Under the pieces are notes generated by a model. That model saw nothing but the letters and a program-made list of their open reading frames with translations. It was not told the DNA's origin and searched no databases. Both the position numbers and the translations under genes were made by a program. Shown here in pieces: positions 52,483 through 60,554 of a DNA stretch of 64,000 nt (its first letter is position 1; each line of letters starts with the position of its first letter). This DNA is from Halobellus captivus (GTDB taxonomy: Archaea > Halobacteriota > Halobacteria > Halobacteriales > Haloferacaceae), in NCBI RefSeq assembly GCF_007655485.1, contig NZ_VJXQ01000002.1, forward strand, positions 431,183 through 495,182, read 5' to 3'.

Positions 52483-53685
52483 ATGTACGGTGTCGTGCTC
52501 GCGGCCGGACAGGGGACGCGGATGCGTCCGCTCACCGATCACCGGCCGAAGCCACTGCTTCCCGCTGCCGGTCGCCCGCTTCTCGAACACGTCTTCGACG
52601 CCTGTATCGACGTCGTCGACGAGTTCGTCGTCGTCGTCGGCTATCGCAGTGACGACGTGATTGCCCAACTCGGCGAGGAGTATCGAGGAACGCCGATCAG
52701 CTACGTCGAACAGACCGATCCCGCGGGGACCGCCCACGCGATCGAGCAGGCCCGCGAGGTCGTCGACGACCGATTCATCGTGCTCAACGGGGATGTCCTC
52801 GTCGACACCGAGTTGCCACGCGCGCTCGCCGACGCGGAGGGGCACGCGATCGCAACGACCCCCGTCGAGGATCCGCGGTCCTACGGCGTCGTCTCCGTCG
52901 ATCCCGACGGCTCGATGGCGGCGATCGTCGAGAAGCCCGCCGATCCGCCGACGAACCTCGCGAACGTCGGCTGCTACGCGTTCGATCCGGAGGTCTTCGA
53001 GTACATCGATCGGACCGAAAAGAGCGAGCGCGGCGAGTACGAGATCACCGACACGCTCGATCTACTGCTTTCTGACGGGCACGACGTTTCGGTCGTCGAG
53101 TACGACGGCCGGTGGCTCGACGTCGGCCGCCCATGGGAGTTACTTCGGGCGAACGAACTGCTACTTACGGAGATCGAACGGGACGTCCGGGGTTCCGTCG
53201 CCGGTGGGGCGCAGTTGGACGGAGCGGTCGTCGTCGCCGAGGGAGCGACGATCCGCGAAGGCGTACGCGTGGAGGGGCCGGTCGTGGTTCTTCCGGGCGC
53301 GGAAATCGGGCCGAACGCGTACGTTCGGGGATCCACAGTCGTGGGACCGGACGCGCGAATCGGCCACGGAGTCGAGGTGAAGAATTCGATCCTGCTGTCG
53401 GAGGCGGCGGTGCCGCACTTGTCCTACGTCGGCGACTCGGTGTTGGGACGGGACGTGAACCTGGGTGCCGGAACGAAGGTCGCGAATCTCCGCCACGACG
53501 ACGCCTCGGTGAAGATGACAGTGAAAGGCGAGCGCGTCGACACCGGTCGGCGAAAGCTCGGCGTCGTCCTCGGTGACGGAGTGAAGACCGGAATCAACGT
53601 CAGTCTGAACGCGGGCGTGAAAGTCGGAAGCGGTGTGGGAATTGAACCCGGCGAAGTGGTGTTGCGGGACAGAGACGAGGCGTAG
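52483..53685 (+). CDS. Bifunctional sugar-1-phosphate nucleotidylyltransferase/acetyltransferase (GlmU-like)
   Basis: A 400-aa enzyme. The N-terminal pyrophosphorylase has YGVVLAAGQGTRMRPLTDHR, the PKPLLP sugar motif and FIVLNGDVLVDTE. The C-terminal left-handed beta-helix hexapeptide repeats (AVVVAEGATIREGVRVEGPV, GKVG-like VKVGSGVGIEPG) include GAGTKVANLRHD, as in archaeal GlmU-type proteins making UDP-GlcNAc or similar. Exact sugar not provable. ATG at 52483. It is divergent from the AglJ-like gene; both probably serve protein glycosylation. Confidence 0.92.
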   Translation: MYGVVLAAGQGTRMRPLTDHRPKPLLPAAGRPLLEHVFDACIDVVDEFVVVVGYRSDDVIAQLGEEYRGTPISYVEQTDPAGTAHAIEQAREVVDDRFIVLNGDVLVDTELPRALADAEGHAIATTPVEDPRSYGVVSVDPDGSMAAIVEKPADPPTNLANVGCYAFDPEVFEYIDRTEKSERGEYEITDTLDLLLSDGHDVSVVEYDGRWLDVGRPWELLRANELLLTEIERDVRGSVAGGAQLDGAVVVAEGATIREGVRVEGPVVVLPGAEIGPNAYVRGSTVVGPDARIGHGVEVKNSILLSEAAVPHLSYVGDSVLGRDVNLGAGTKVANLRHDDASVKMTVKGERVDTGRRKLGVVLGDGVKTGINVSLNAGVKVGSGVGIEPGEVVLRDRDEA

Positions 53686-53789
53686 TGCGGACAACACGAG
53701 AAGATTCGCGACTCGGAAGCTCTCCTAGAAATGGTCGGTTGTCTTATATACTTATCTCGTAATCGCTGGAGCATAATATTTACCTAAAA

Positions 53790-55019
53790 CTAAGATAATT
53801 TACTATCAAGTGGATTTCCAAGATAAAGAATTCCAGCAACCGAGACGACTCCGAGAGCACCGACAGAGGCCCCGAGAGTCAAAAATGTCTGTGAAACACC
53901 GACGAACCCCATCATAACACTGAATATAATAGGTCCGATTACCTGTCCGATATTCTGCATAGTAACTGCAGTAGACATAACTCCTCCCCGTGTGCCTGTG
54001 GATGAAAATTTATTTACAATACTTTTTTGCGCCGGTGATAACACTCCGTCTGCGATGCCCACAACTGTGATACCGAATGTGAGCATAAGCACATTTGGCA
54101 TCGCACCCATAATAACTATCCCAAGCGATAGAAAGAAAAAGCTCACACACGTTAACAGAACAGTGTCATAATCTACGGAAAGCCGACCGACCTGTGTTGA
54201 CATCGCTGTTTTAGCGATTCCTCGGACAGACATTAATACACCTACCGCAACGACAGTCATAGCCGCTTCTTGTTTGGCAAGCACAGAAATGTAGGTTATC
54301 AATCCGTAAAAGAGAACAAATCGGAGTGCGAACGAGATCATCAAAAGCACCATCGCTTTCTGCTGTAGTGCGACAAGCGTGTTATCAAAGTACTCTCTGT
54401 AGGACCAGTCATTTTGTGGTTGGATTTCCGGAACCGATTGCCAGACCCAAAGTGCAACAGGGAGCGTCAGGAAATATAACAAAAACGGAGTCCGCCACGA
54501 GTAGACGAACAATAGTCCACCAATGAGGGGCGCGACGGCGTTCATCAGACTATTAGCGGACACACGCATTCCCTGAACGGTTGTCTCGCGCGTTCCGCTG
54601 TATAGATCGCCGATCAGCGTCAAAATCACTGGTGTGGCACAGGCAAATCCGATACCTTGGAGGGCTCGCATAAAAAGCGCGGTCTCAAACGTCGAGACGA
54701 CACCCACCGCCGCCCCCGCAATGCCGAAGAGGACGAGCCCTGCAGTCATAACCGGTTTCCGCCCCAACCGGTCCGAAAGCGCACCGACGATAGGAAGACA
54801 GATCGCCGCAGCGGCCGTGTAGCTGACGATCAGCCACCCTCCGCGCGCCTCTGAGACGGCAAAAACAGTCGCGAGGTCGGCGATCATGGGACTGATCAGT
54901 ATGCCACCGGTAACAAGGATGCTACTCGCAACAATCAGTGCTTGTGTCGCAGTATCTGCTAAGAGATCACCCTCTCTACCGAATACCCTGACAGCGAGTT
55001 CGCGTGTCGGAATTACCAA
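53790..55019 (-). CDS. Major facilitator superfamily transporter
   Basis: A 409-aa, twelve-helix MFS carrier. It has motif A GALSDRLGRKPVMTAG between helices 2 and 3 and motif-C-like sequence in helix 5 (ANSLMNAVAPLIGGLLFVY), resembling drug/H+ antiporters or organic-acid carriers. The DNA is much richer in A+T than the neighbours, especially at 53790-54600, a sign of transfer or a relaxed region. It opens the left end of the catabolic island; a role in aromatic acid import or efflux is possible. ATG-equivalent GTG/ATG choice near 55019 is uncertain; ATIS-type helix 1 starts at about residue 20. Confidence 0.88.
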   Translation of the reverse strand: MVIPTRELAVRVFGREGDLLADTATQALIVASSILVTGGILISPMIADLATVFAVSEARGGWLIVSYTAAAAICLPIVGALSDRLGRKPVMTAGLVLFGIAGAAVGVVSTFETALFMRALQGIGFACATPVILTLIGDLYSGTRETTVQGMRVSANSLMNAVAPLIGGLLFVYSWRTPFLLYFLTLPVALWVWQSVPEIQPQNDWSYREYFDNTLVALQQKAMVLLMISFALRFVLFYGLITYISVLAKQEAAMTVVAVGVLMSVRGIAKTAMSTQVGRLSVDYDTVLLTCVSFFFLSLGIVIMGAMPNVLMLTFGITVVGIADGVLSPAQKSIVNKFSSTGTRGGVMSTAVTMQNIGQVIGPIIFSVMMGFVGVSQTFLTLGASVGALGVVSVAGILYLGNPLDSKLS

Positions 55020-55204
55020 TCCGGAATCACGGTCAGTAGTTGTCCTCCGACCGAGTATAGCTTTTCGATCGTCTGTCGGTCGTCTCTGTGATTTCTAGCG
55101 GTATCTCGTACCGAAGCGCGTAAATCCCGATGAAACCGCAACGAACTCAGTTCAGACAGCCAGTCAAGGGAAACAATCAAATGGAATTACTGTGTTTCTC
55201 ACGT

Positions 55205-55630
55205 ATGGCCATCGTAGCAGCGATCGACCGTTCAGACCGAGCCGAAGACGTCGTCCGAGAAGCTGGCACCCTCGCGGAGGCGTTCGACGACACCGTGCAC
55301 CTGGTCCACGTATTGACCCGCACGGAGTTCGTCGAACTCGAGCGGACGAACGTTAACAACACCGGCGAACCGCTCGACCTCGATGAAGTGAAGGCGGTCG
55401 CGAAAGAGATTGCCGCGGAGGCCGCTGAGGGCCTGACCGTCCCGTACGAGTGCTTCGGACTGATAGGCGATCCGGCGTCAACGATCGTCGATTACGTGGA
55501 GGAGGAGGGCGCGCGGTATCTCGTCATCGGAGCGCGCAAGCGCTCGCCCACGGGGAAGGCGCTGTTCGGGAGCGCCGCACAGTCGATGTTACTGAACGCC
55601 CCCTGTCCCGTCGTTACGACCCTGAGATAA
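55205..55630 (+). CDS. Universal stress protein (UspA family)
   Basis: A 141-aa Usp: MAIVAAIDRSDRAEDVVREA at the start, FGLIGDPASTIVDYVEEEG, and the ATP motif GARKRSPTGKALFGSAAQS. It ends VVTTLR. Stress Usps are often found beside transporters; the MFS gene is divergent next door. ATG 55205 fits the family; an upstream in-frame start at 55130 adds an unconserved segment. Confidence 0.92.
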   Translation: MAIVAAIDRSDRAEDVVREAGTLAEAFDDTVHLVHVLTRTEFVELERTNVNNTGEPLDLDEVKAVAKEIAAEAAEGLTVPYECFGLIGDPASTIVDYVEEEGARYLVIGARKRSPTGKALFGSAAQSMLLNAPCPVVTTLR

Positions 55631-55731
55631 TACCCTCTCAGTCACCGCCGTTTCGGTTGTTTCGCTCGGACCGCACAGTCGGACCAGTGGACGTAGGCGG
55701 CGTCAACCTGAGCAGGTTTCCGGTAGAGCGA

Positions 55732-55806
55732 GCGAACGACAGACGGCTGCCGCAGTGTGAACCACAGACCGCTGTCGCGGTGCGAACGACAGAACGCTGG
55801 TCGACA
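55732..55806. repeat. Three 25-bp imperfect tandem repeats
   Basis: Units start at 55732, 55757 and 55782 with G(C/T)GAAC(G/C)ACAGA and end with a GCxGT-like motif. They fill the spacer between the Usp and the next minus-strand gene. Confidence 0.75.
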
Positions 55807-55826
55807 CGTCGATCGCCATCCGTCCG

Positions 55827-56153
55827 TCACGACGCTCCGTCACGACTGTCCGCCCGTCCCTCTTCCGTCTCTCGTCCGGCGATACTGAATATATACTGGT
55901 CGAAGCCCTTCGGGATCGGAACGACGAACCGGTAGCGAAGGCAACCCGCCTCCGGAACTGTCGCCGTCTGCGTGTGTGTGTCGAGGACGCTGTACTCGTC
56001 GACCAACTGAAGTTCCACCGTCACGGATTCGGCAGCTCCGTCGTTTTCGACGACCACCCAGAGCTCGTCGTCGTCTCCGTCGACCCCCTCCGGCGAGACG
56101 TTGTGACCACTGTCCACGATCTCGAGGTCGTCGTCCTCCGGTGGTTGTGACAT
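55827..56153 (-). CDS. Small beta-rich protein, unknown function
   Basis: A 108-aa acidic protein with no signal peptide. Alternating strands ELWVVVENDGAAESVTVELQ, VDEYSVLDTHTQTATVPEAG and LRYRFVVPIPKGFDQYIFSI suggest an Ig-like or CARDB-like fold. No family name recognised. A polar tail follows. It lies on the edge of the catabolic island. Confidence 0.7.
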   Translation of the reverse strand: MSQPPEDDDLEIVDSGHNVSPEGVDGDDDELWVVVENDGAAESVTVELQLVDEYSVLDTHTQTATVPEAGCLRYRFVVPIPKGFDQYIFSIAGRETEEGRADSRDGAS

Positions 56154-56369
56154 TCCTGCATAATCAGTTCGCTAGCGAGCGTAGAATAAGTTACCGCTCT
56201 CTCACCGAATTGCGATGGTGAAGCGAGTCCCGGGACTAGACCAACCGATGGCGACAACGAAGAGCGGCCGACCGACGACGACGGAACGCATCCGAGAAGG
56301 GACTACTCGTCGACTGTGAAGGGCTGTGAAGGTCGATAGACTTACGTCCTGTCGCGAAGTGATGCGAGT

Positions 56370-57359
56370 ATGCGCATTGACGCGTACGCACACGAAGTGC
56401 CGGAGCAATATTACCACGATTTCGGAGATGTCTACCGGGCACCTGCCTACAAGCGGCACCCGGACACCGCGGGATTCTGGGATTACGACCGTCGCATCGA
56501 ACATCTCGACAAGTTCGGGATCGACAAGCAGATCGTCGCGCTCGGGGCCCCTCACTTCTGGCCGGGCATTCGCGAGTACGCGACCGAGGCGACGATCCAA
56601 TCGCTCGTCGAACAGGCGAACGACGAGATCCGCGAGGTTGCAGACACCCACCCCGACCGGTTTCTGCCCGTCGGGACGTTGCCGGTCCTGAACGACTCGA
56701 TCGTCGAGGAGGCCGAGCGCTGTCTCGACGACCTCGGGATGGTCGGACTGCAGATCTACTCCAACTACGAGGGACAACCCGTCGACACCGAGGCGCTGCT
56801 GCCGATCTACGAACTCGCAGAGAAACGCGGCGTTCCGGTCTGGATCCATCCGCAGGTCCACGACTGGTACGACTGGACTTACCAGTGGGGCGTCGACCTG
56901 GCGCTCGGCTGGCTCTTCGACACGTCGCTCGCGCTGGTTCGGCTGGTCCTGAGCGGGCTGATGGAGCGACACGAGGATCTGAACATCATCACCCACCACG
57001 GCGGCGGTCTCACGCCGACGTACCTCGAACGGCTCAAGCTGTTCTTCTACGACGAGGGGACCTTCGGTGAGACGCCCGAGGTGTTCGAGGGCGGCCACGA
57101 GGAACTCAGAAAACCGATCGAGGAGTACTACAGTCAGTTCTACTACGACGCCGTCCTCTACGGATCCGATCCCGGGCTCGAAACGGTCTACCGGGTCTTC
57201 GGCGCGGACCAGATGGTCTTCGCGACTGACTACCCCTACGGCGGCCACGACGGTGCCGACTTCATGGGGAGTAACGTCAAGGCGATGGACCGACTCGACA
57301 TCACCGAAGAGGAGAAAGCCAAGATCAACAGCGAGAACTTCCTCTCGCTTATCTCCTGA
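56370..57359 (+). CDS. Amidohydrolase-2 (ACMSD/decarboxylase-like) family protein
   Basis: A 329-aa TIM-barrel of the ACMSD/LigW/gamma-resorcylate decarboxylase group. Metal or active-site motifs are VWIHPQVHDWYDW, LNIITHHGGGLTPTYLERL and MVFATDYPYGGHDG. The usual N-terminal DxHxH reads RIDAYAHEVPEQYY, so the first His is Tyr; related decarboxylases carry Glu here. Family members decarboxylate or hydrate aromatic-ring products. Given the LigM-like and IclR neighbours, action on an aromatic acid is likely but unproven. AGACTTACG about 28 bp before ATG 56370 may be its TATA box. Confidence 0.85.
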   Translation: MRIDAYAHEVPEQYYHDFGDVYRAPAYKRHPDTAGFWDYDRRIEHLDKFGIDKQIVALGAPHFWPGIREYATEATIQSLVEQANDEIREVADTHPDRFLPVGTLPVLNDSIVEEAERCLDDLGMVGLQIYSNYEGQPVDTEALLPIYELAEKRGVPVWIHPQVHDWYDWTYQWGVDLALGWLFDTSLALVRLVLSGLMERHEDLNIITHHGGGLTPTYLERLKLFFYDEGTFGETPEVFEGGHEELRKPIEEYYSQFYYDAVLYGSDPGLETVYRVFGADQMVFATDYPYGGHDGADFMGSNVKAMDRLDITEEEKAKINSENFLSLIS

Positions 57360-57592
57360 GTACGGCATCCGCCGGTCGTATTTCTCATTTTTCACGCAGT
57401 TCGGTCGTCGACGCCGCAGTCGCTCTGCGCAGTCGGTCGTCGAGTACGCCACAGCGTGGCCTCGCGAGCGCCGATCAGTCGCCGATAAGCGGCCTCGGAG
57501 ACGGAACTGTGTGAACGACAGGGGACGGTTACGCCAACGACTCGGGAGTTTCGGAACGAACGGGAGTCGAACAGCGGTCAGTGGGCCGTCAG

Positions 57593-57922
57593 TCAGATCG
57601 TGACGATGACGTCGCCGTCACGCTCGGAGACGTCAAACGCTCGAATCCCGGTGCTCGGGTTTACTTCGTGGCGACCGGTTTCGAGGTCGAACTCCCAGAA
57701 GTGCCACGGGCAGTGGATCGATTTGCGATCTTTGTTGATCACGGGCAGTTCGCTGTGGAGGAAGCCCTCCCCGAGCGGACCGCCTTTGTGGATACATCGG
57801 TTCGAGACCCCGTAGAACTCGCCCTCGACGTTGAAGATGGCGACAGACAATCCGTCGACCTCGACCATCTTGCCCTCGCCTTCGGGGATATCCTCCGCAG
57901 ATGCGACAGTGTGTTCGGTCAT
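57593..57922 (-). CDS. Rieske-type [2Fe-2S] ferredoxin
   Basis: A 109-aa ferredoxin like those of ring-hydroxylating oxygenases. Cluster ligands are Cys43-x-His45 (RCIHKGGPLGEG) and Cys71-x2-His74 (HCPWHFWEFDL). It would pass electrons to an oxygenase, but no oxygenase or reductase gene is visible in the window. Its ATG directly follows the stop of the amidohydrolase at 57923-59053 (TAA-ATG), so the two are co-transcribed. Confidence 0.94.
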   Translation of the reverse strand: MTEHTVASAEDIPEGEGKMVEVDGLSVAIFNVEGEFYGVSNRCIHKGGPLGEGFLHSELPVINKDRKSIHCPWHFWEFDLETGRHEVNPSTGIRAFDVSERDGDVIVTI

Positions 57923-59053
57923 TTAGATTCTGAAGACGCGCTCGGCGTTCTTGTGCAGGATGTTCTCGCGCAGTTCGTCGTCGATCACGTTGGATTCGAA
58001 CGCCCAGTTGGACAGTTCGAGCGTGTAGTGCGGGTAGTCGGTGGCGAACATGAGGCTCTCGCTCGCGTTCGTCATATCCAGCATCGCCTCGAAGTTCTTC
58101 GGCTTCTTCGGGATGTCGATCGGCTGCGACGAAAACGAGAAGTGGTCCTCGATGTACTCGCTGGGCTGCTTTTTGAGGTACTCCTGACCGAGCTCGGTCA
58201 CGCGTTCGGTCAGTTGGATGTCCTCGGGGTGGTCCTGGTAGACCTCGTCCATCCGCATTTTGATGAACGGGACCCAGTTGAGGCCGCCCTCGATCATCAC
58301 GATCTGTAGCTCGGGGTACTTGTCGAAGACCCCTGTCATTATCATATTCCCGACCATCATCATCGCGCGGACGGGGTGGACGAGTCCGTACATCTCCGTC
58401 CAGGTGCGGATGGAGTTCCCGATGAGATCCTTCTGCGGCCAGTTACCGGTTCCGCCGCCGTGGAGCGCCAGGGGTAGGTCGTGTTTGACGAGCGCGTCGA
58501 ACACCTTGTCGTACTGGGGGTTGCCGAGGAGGCTGTAGTGACCGAAGAACCCGTAGAATCCGACGACGTCGTCGTTGTCGCCCCACAGTTCGATCTCCTC
58601 GACGCAGCGTTCGGGATCCCACTGCGGGAGCGCGGGCAGCACTTTGATGTTGTCGGCGGCTGGCGAGACGTCCTCGAGGACGTACCGGTTGTACGCGCGG
58701 ACGATCTCGTTCTTGAGGATGACGTTCTGGACGTCGGGCAGCGTGTTGTAGCCGGGCGTGAGGACGGTCAGATCGATGGCGAGTTTTTCGCTGACGTCGA
58801 TGACGTCGTCGGCCGTCTCGGCGACGCCGTGAGTCTGTCGGCCGTTACCGCCGTGTGGCGTCGCGTAGCCGGACGCCCAGTACCGCGTCGTCGGGGGGAA
58901 GTCTTCGAGCGAGAGTGTGCGCTTCGCCCCGGGGTGGTCGACGTAGGGGAGAAGCTTCTCCATCGCCGGTTCGAAGTGGAAGTCGATATCCACGACGAAG
59001 GCCTCGCGCATCTCGTCGGTCACGGGATAGCGTTCAGATTTCAGTTGGGACAT
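57923..59053 (-). CDS. Amidohydrolase-2 family protein upstream of Rieske ferredoxin
   Basis: A 376-aa TIM-barrel protein related to aromatic-acid decarboxylases. The N-terminal metal site reads AFVVDIDFHFEPAMEKLLPY, with Asp-x-His in place of His-x-His. Later motifs are DLPLALHGGGTGNWPQ, LQIVMIEGGLNWVPFIKMRM (Glu where many members have His) and LMFATDYPHYTLELSNW. This pattern is a known subgroup with unclear chemistry. Strong minus-strand TATA ATATATTTAT at 59081-59090. First gene of the operon with the ferredoxin, divergent from iclR. Confidence 0.86.
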   Translation of the reverse strand: MSQLKSERYPVTDEMREAFVVDIDFHFEPAMEKLLPYVDHPGAKRTLSLEDFPPTTRYWASGYATPHGGNGRQTHGVAETADDVIDVSEKLAIDLTVLTPGYNTLPDVQNVILKNEIVRAYNRYVLEDVSPAADNIKVLPALPQWDPERCVEEIELWGDNDDVVGFYGFFGHYSLLGNPQYDKVFDALVKHDLPLALHGGGTGNWPQKDLIGNSIRTWTEMYGLVHPVRAMMMVGNMIMTGVFDKYPELQIVMIEGGLNWVPFIKMRMDEVYQDHPEDIQLTERVTELGQEYLKKQPSEYIEDHFSFSSQPIDIPKKPKNFEAMLDMTNASESLMFATDYPHYTLELSNWAFESNVIDDELRENILHKNAERVFRI

Positions 59054-59197
59054 ACGGTTATTAGTAGAGACCACCTCCTGATAAATATATCTTCGTTTGA
59101 TGGAGTGCAACGGGGAAAACCACTCAAGACACAGTTTTCGGTGTAGTTGAGATGTAGACCCCAAAACGCATATATGTACTTAGAGACTTCGAGGCGT
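59054..59197. promoter_or_regulatory. Divergent promoter region, amidohydrolase / iclR
   Basis: Minus-strand TATA ATATATTTAT lies at 59081-59090; plus-strand TATA CATATATG lies at 59169-59176, 26 bp before the iclR ATG (leaderless). A CAGGAGGTGG sequence at 59071-59080 (minus) sits 18 bp from the amidohydrolase ATG, too far for a normal ribosome site. The layout suits control of both genes by the IclR protein. Confidence 0.7.
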
Positions 59198-59974
59198 ATG
59201 AACGATATCCCCGACGGGAGGCGCATCCAATCCGATGAAATCTTGCTCGATATCATCGAACAGATGGAGCGTGACGGAACAGTCGGGGTCTCAGAACTGG
59301 CCGACCGTGTCGGTCGATCCAAGAGTACGGTTCACGCCCACCTGGTCTCGTTGGCTCACCGCGGGTATGTCGTCAATGACGGTGGTCAGTATCGGCTCGG
59401 TCTGCGGTTTTTGGACATCGGTGTCCGCGTGCGTGAGAGGATTGACCTCTACCACGTAGCAGCGCCGAAATTAGAAGAGATGGCGATTCAGTCGAAGGGA
59501 AACACCCGCTGTCTCGTCGAGGAGAACGGACTCGGAACGTTCATCGCGGGTGCGACGGGGAAACACTCCGTTAGTACGGACGCTCGTGTAGGTACCCAGA
59601 TGCCCCTCCACTGTATCTCCGGGGGGAAGGCGATTCTCGCGCACCTTCCGAAGCGAAACGTCCGTTCGATCATCGACCGATACGGCTTAGAAAAACGCAC
59701 GGATAACACGATCACGGATATTGAGCGTCTGTTCGAGACGCTAGAGCAGATCCGGAGCGACGGATTCGCACTGAACCTCGGGGAATCAGCAGACGGTATC
59801 CACGCGGTGGGAGCCCCGGTACTCAACGAGCGCGGCGGCGTTATCGGGGCTATTAGCGTGTCCGGGGCTGCAAATCGGCTGCCGGTCGAACGATGTCGAG
59901 GCGAGATCGCCGACCTCGTCATCGCGACCGCTAACGAGATCGAACTAGACCTGACATACGCCGAATCCCGGTAA
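59198..59974 (+). CDS. IclR-family transcription regulator
   Basis: A 258-aa regulator. The N-terminal winged HTH reads ILLDIIEQMERDGTVGVSEL, then GRSKSTVHAHLVSLAHRGYV. The C-terminal IclR effector domain has PLHCISGGKAILAHLPK, GFALNLGESADGIHAVGAPV and GAISVSGAANRLP. IclR proteins (PcaR, PobR and others) often control aromatic degradation, and haloarchaea have many. The divergent position suggests that it controls the amidohydrolase-ferredoxin operon and perhaps the LigM-like gene. ATG 59198 fixed by the TATA box. Confidence 0.94.
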   Translation: MNDIPDGRRIQSDEILLDIIEQMERDGTVGVSELADRVGRSKSTVHAHLVSLAHRGYVVNDGGQYRLGLRFLDIGVRVRERIDLYHVAAPKLEEMAIQSKGNTRCLVEENGLGTFIAGATGKHSVSTDARVGTQMPLHCISGGKAILAHLPKRNVRSIIDRYGLEKRTDNTITDIERLFETLEQIRSDGFALNLGESADGIHAVGAPVLNERGGVIGAISVSGAANRLPVERCRGEIADLVIATANEIELDLTYAESR

Positions 59975-60554
59975 CGCGGCAGCATCCGAACAAGGAATCA
60001 ATTTCTACGGGTATCCATTCGACTGAGCGAACGTCGGTGATCTACGAAACTCTGAACCGACATCTTCGACCGGGGAGATCGAATATCGATCAAGACGAAG
60101 GGATGCGATCGCGTATCTTGTGCTATGTCAGACGAATACGTTCGCGGGTGGCGAACATTATGCGTAATCCGGGGAACGTTCGTTACATATGCTAACGTAA
60201 CTGCCTCTGAGCAGTGGCTTACAACCGTATGTTTGTAATGTTATCAACGCAGCCCGTTCGACCTAGACGAACGGGGCTGATTCAGTCGAGAAGTACGATG
60301 GAGTCCGCCGCCGTCGACACAGGTTACAATTTTATCCGCGCGGTCATCCGTTGTCTGTGCTTTGTGCATATCAGTAATCGCCTTGCGCGGTGGCTTTTCG
60401 CGTTTTGCTTTAGTCACTTGGATGGAAAACGACCTGCGATGCGGCTTCTACGCCGTACCGGTACTGTCGGAACGTACAGCTTCATAAAACTGCGAAAGCG
60501 TATCTTCGACCGCTAATTCACATCGTCTCCCCGGGGACAACACCCCGCGAAGAG
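59975..60554. other. A+T-rich spacer with hairpin at 60250-60279
   Basis: No convincing gene; the 100-codon plus frame 60214-60516 is basic and Cys/Arg-rich, unlike haloarchaeal proteins. CAGCCCGTTCG at 60250-60260 pairs with CGAACGGGGCTG at 60268-60279 across a 7-nt loop, with one bulge. The region looks like mobile-element debris or an untranslated tail, but no transposase or terminal repeats are visible. Confidence 0.4.

Noticed and set aside
59071-59080. Perfect Shine-Dalgarno-like CAGGAGGTGG before the amidohydrolase
   Set aside because: It is 18 bp from the ATG and next to the TATA box, so it would lie upstream of or at the transcript start; probably chance.
60214-60516. 100-codon plus-strand ORF in the spacer after iclR
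   Set aside because: Basic, Cys- and Arg-rich composition, no start signal, no recognised family, and it contains a hairpin; more likely non-coding relic DNA.
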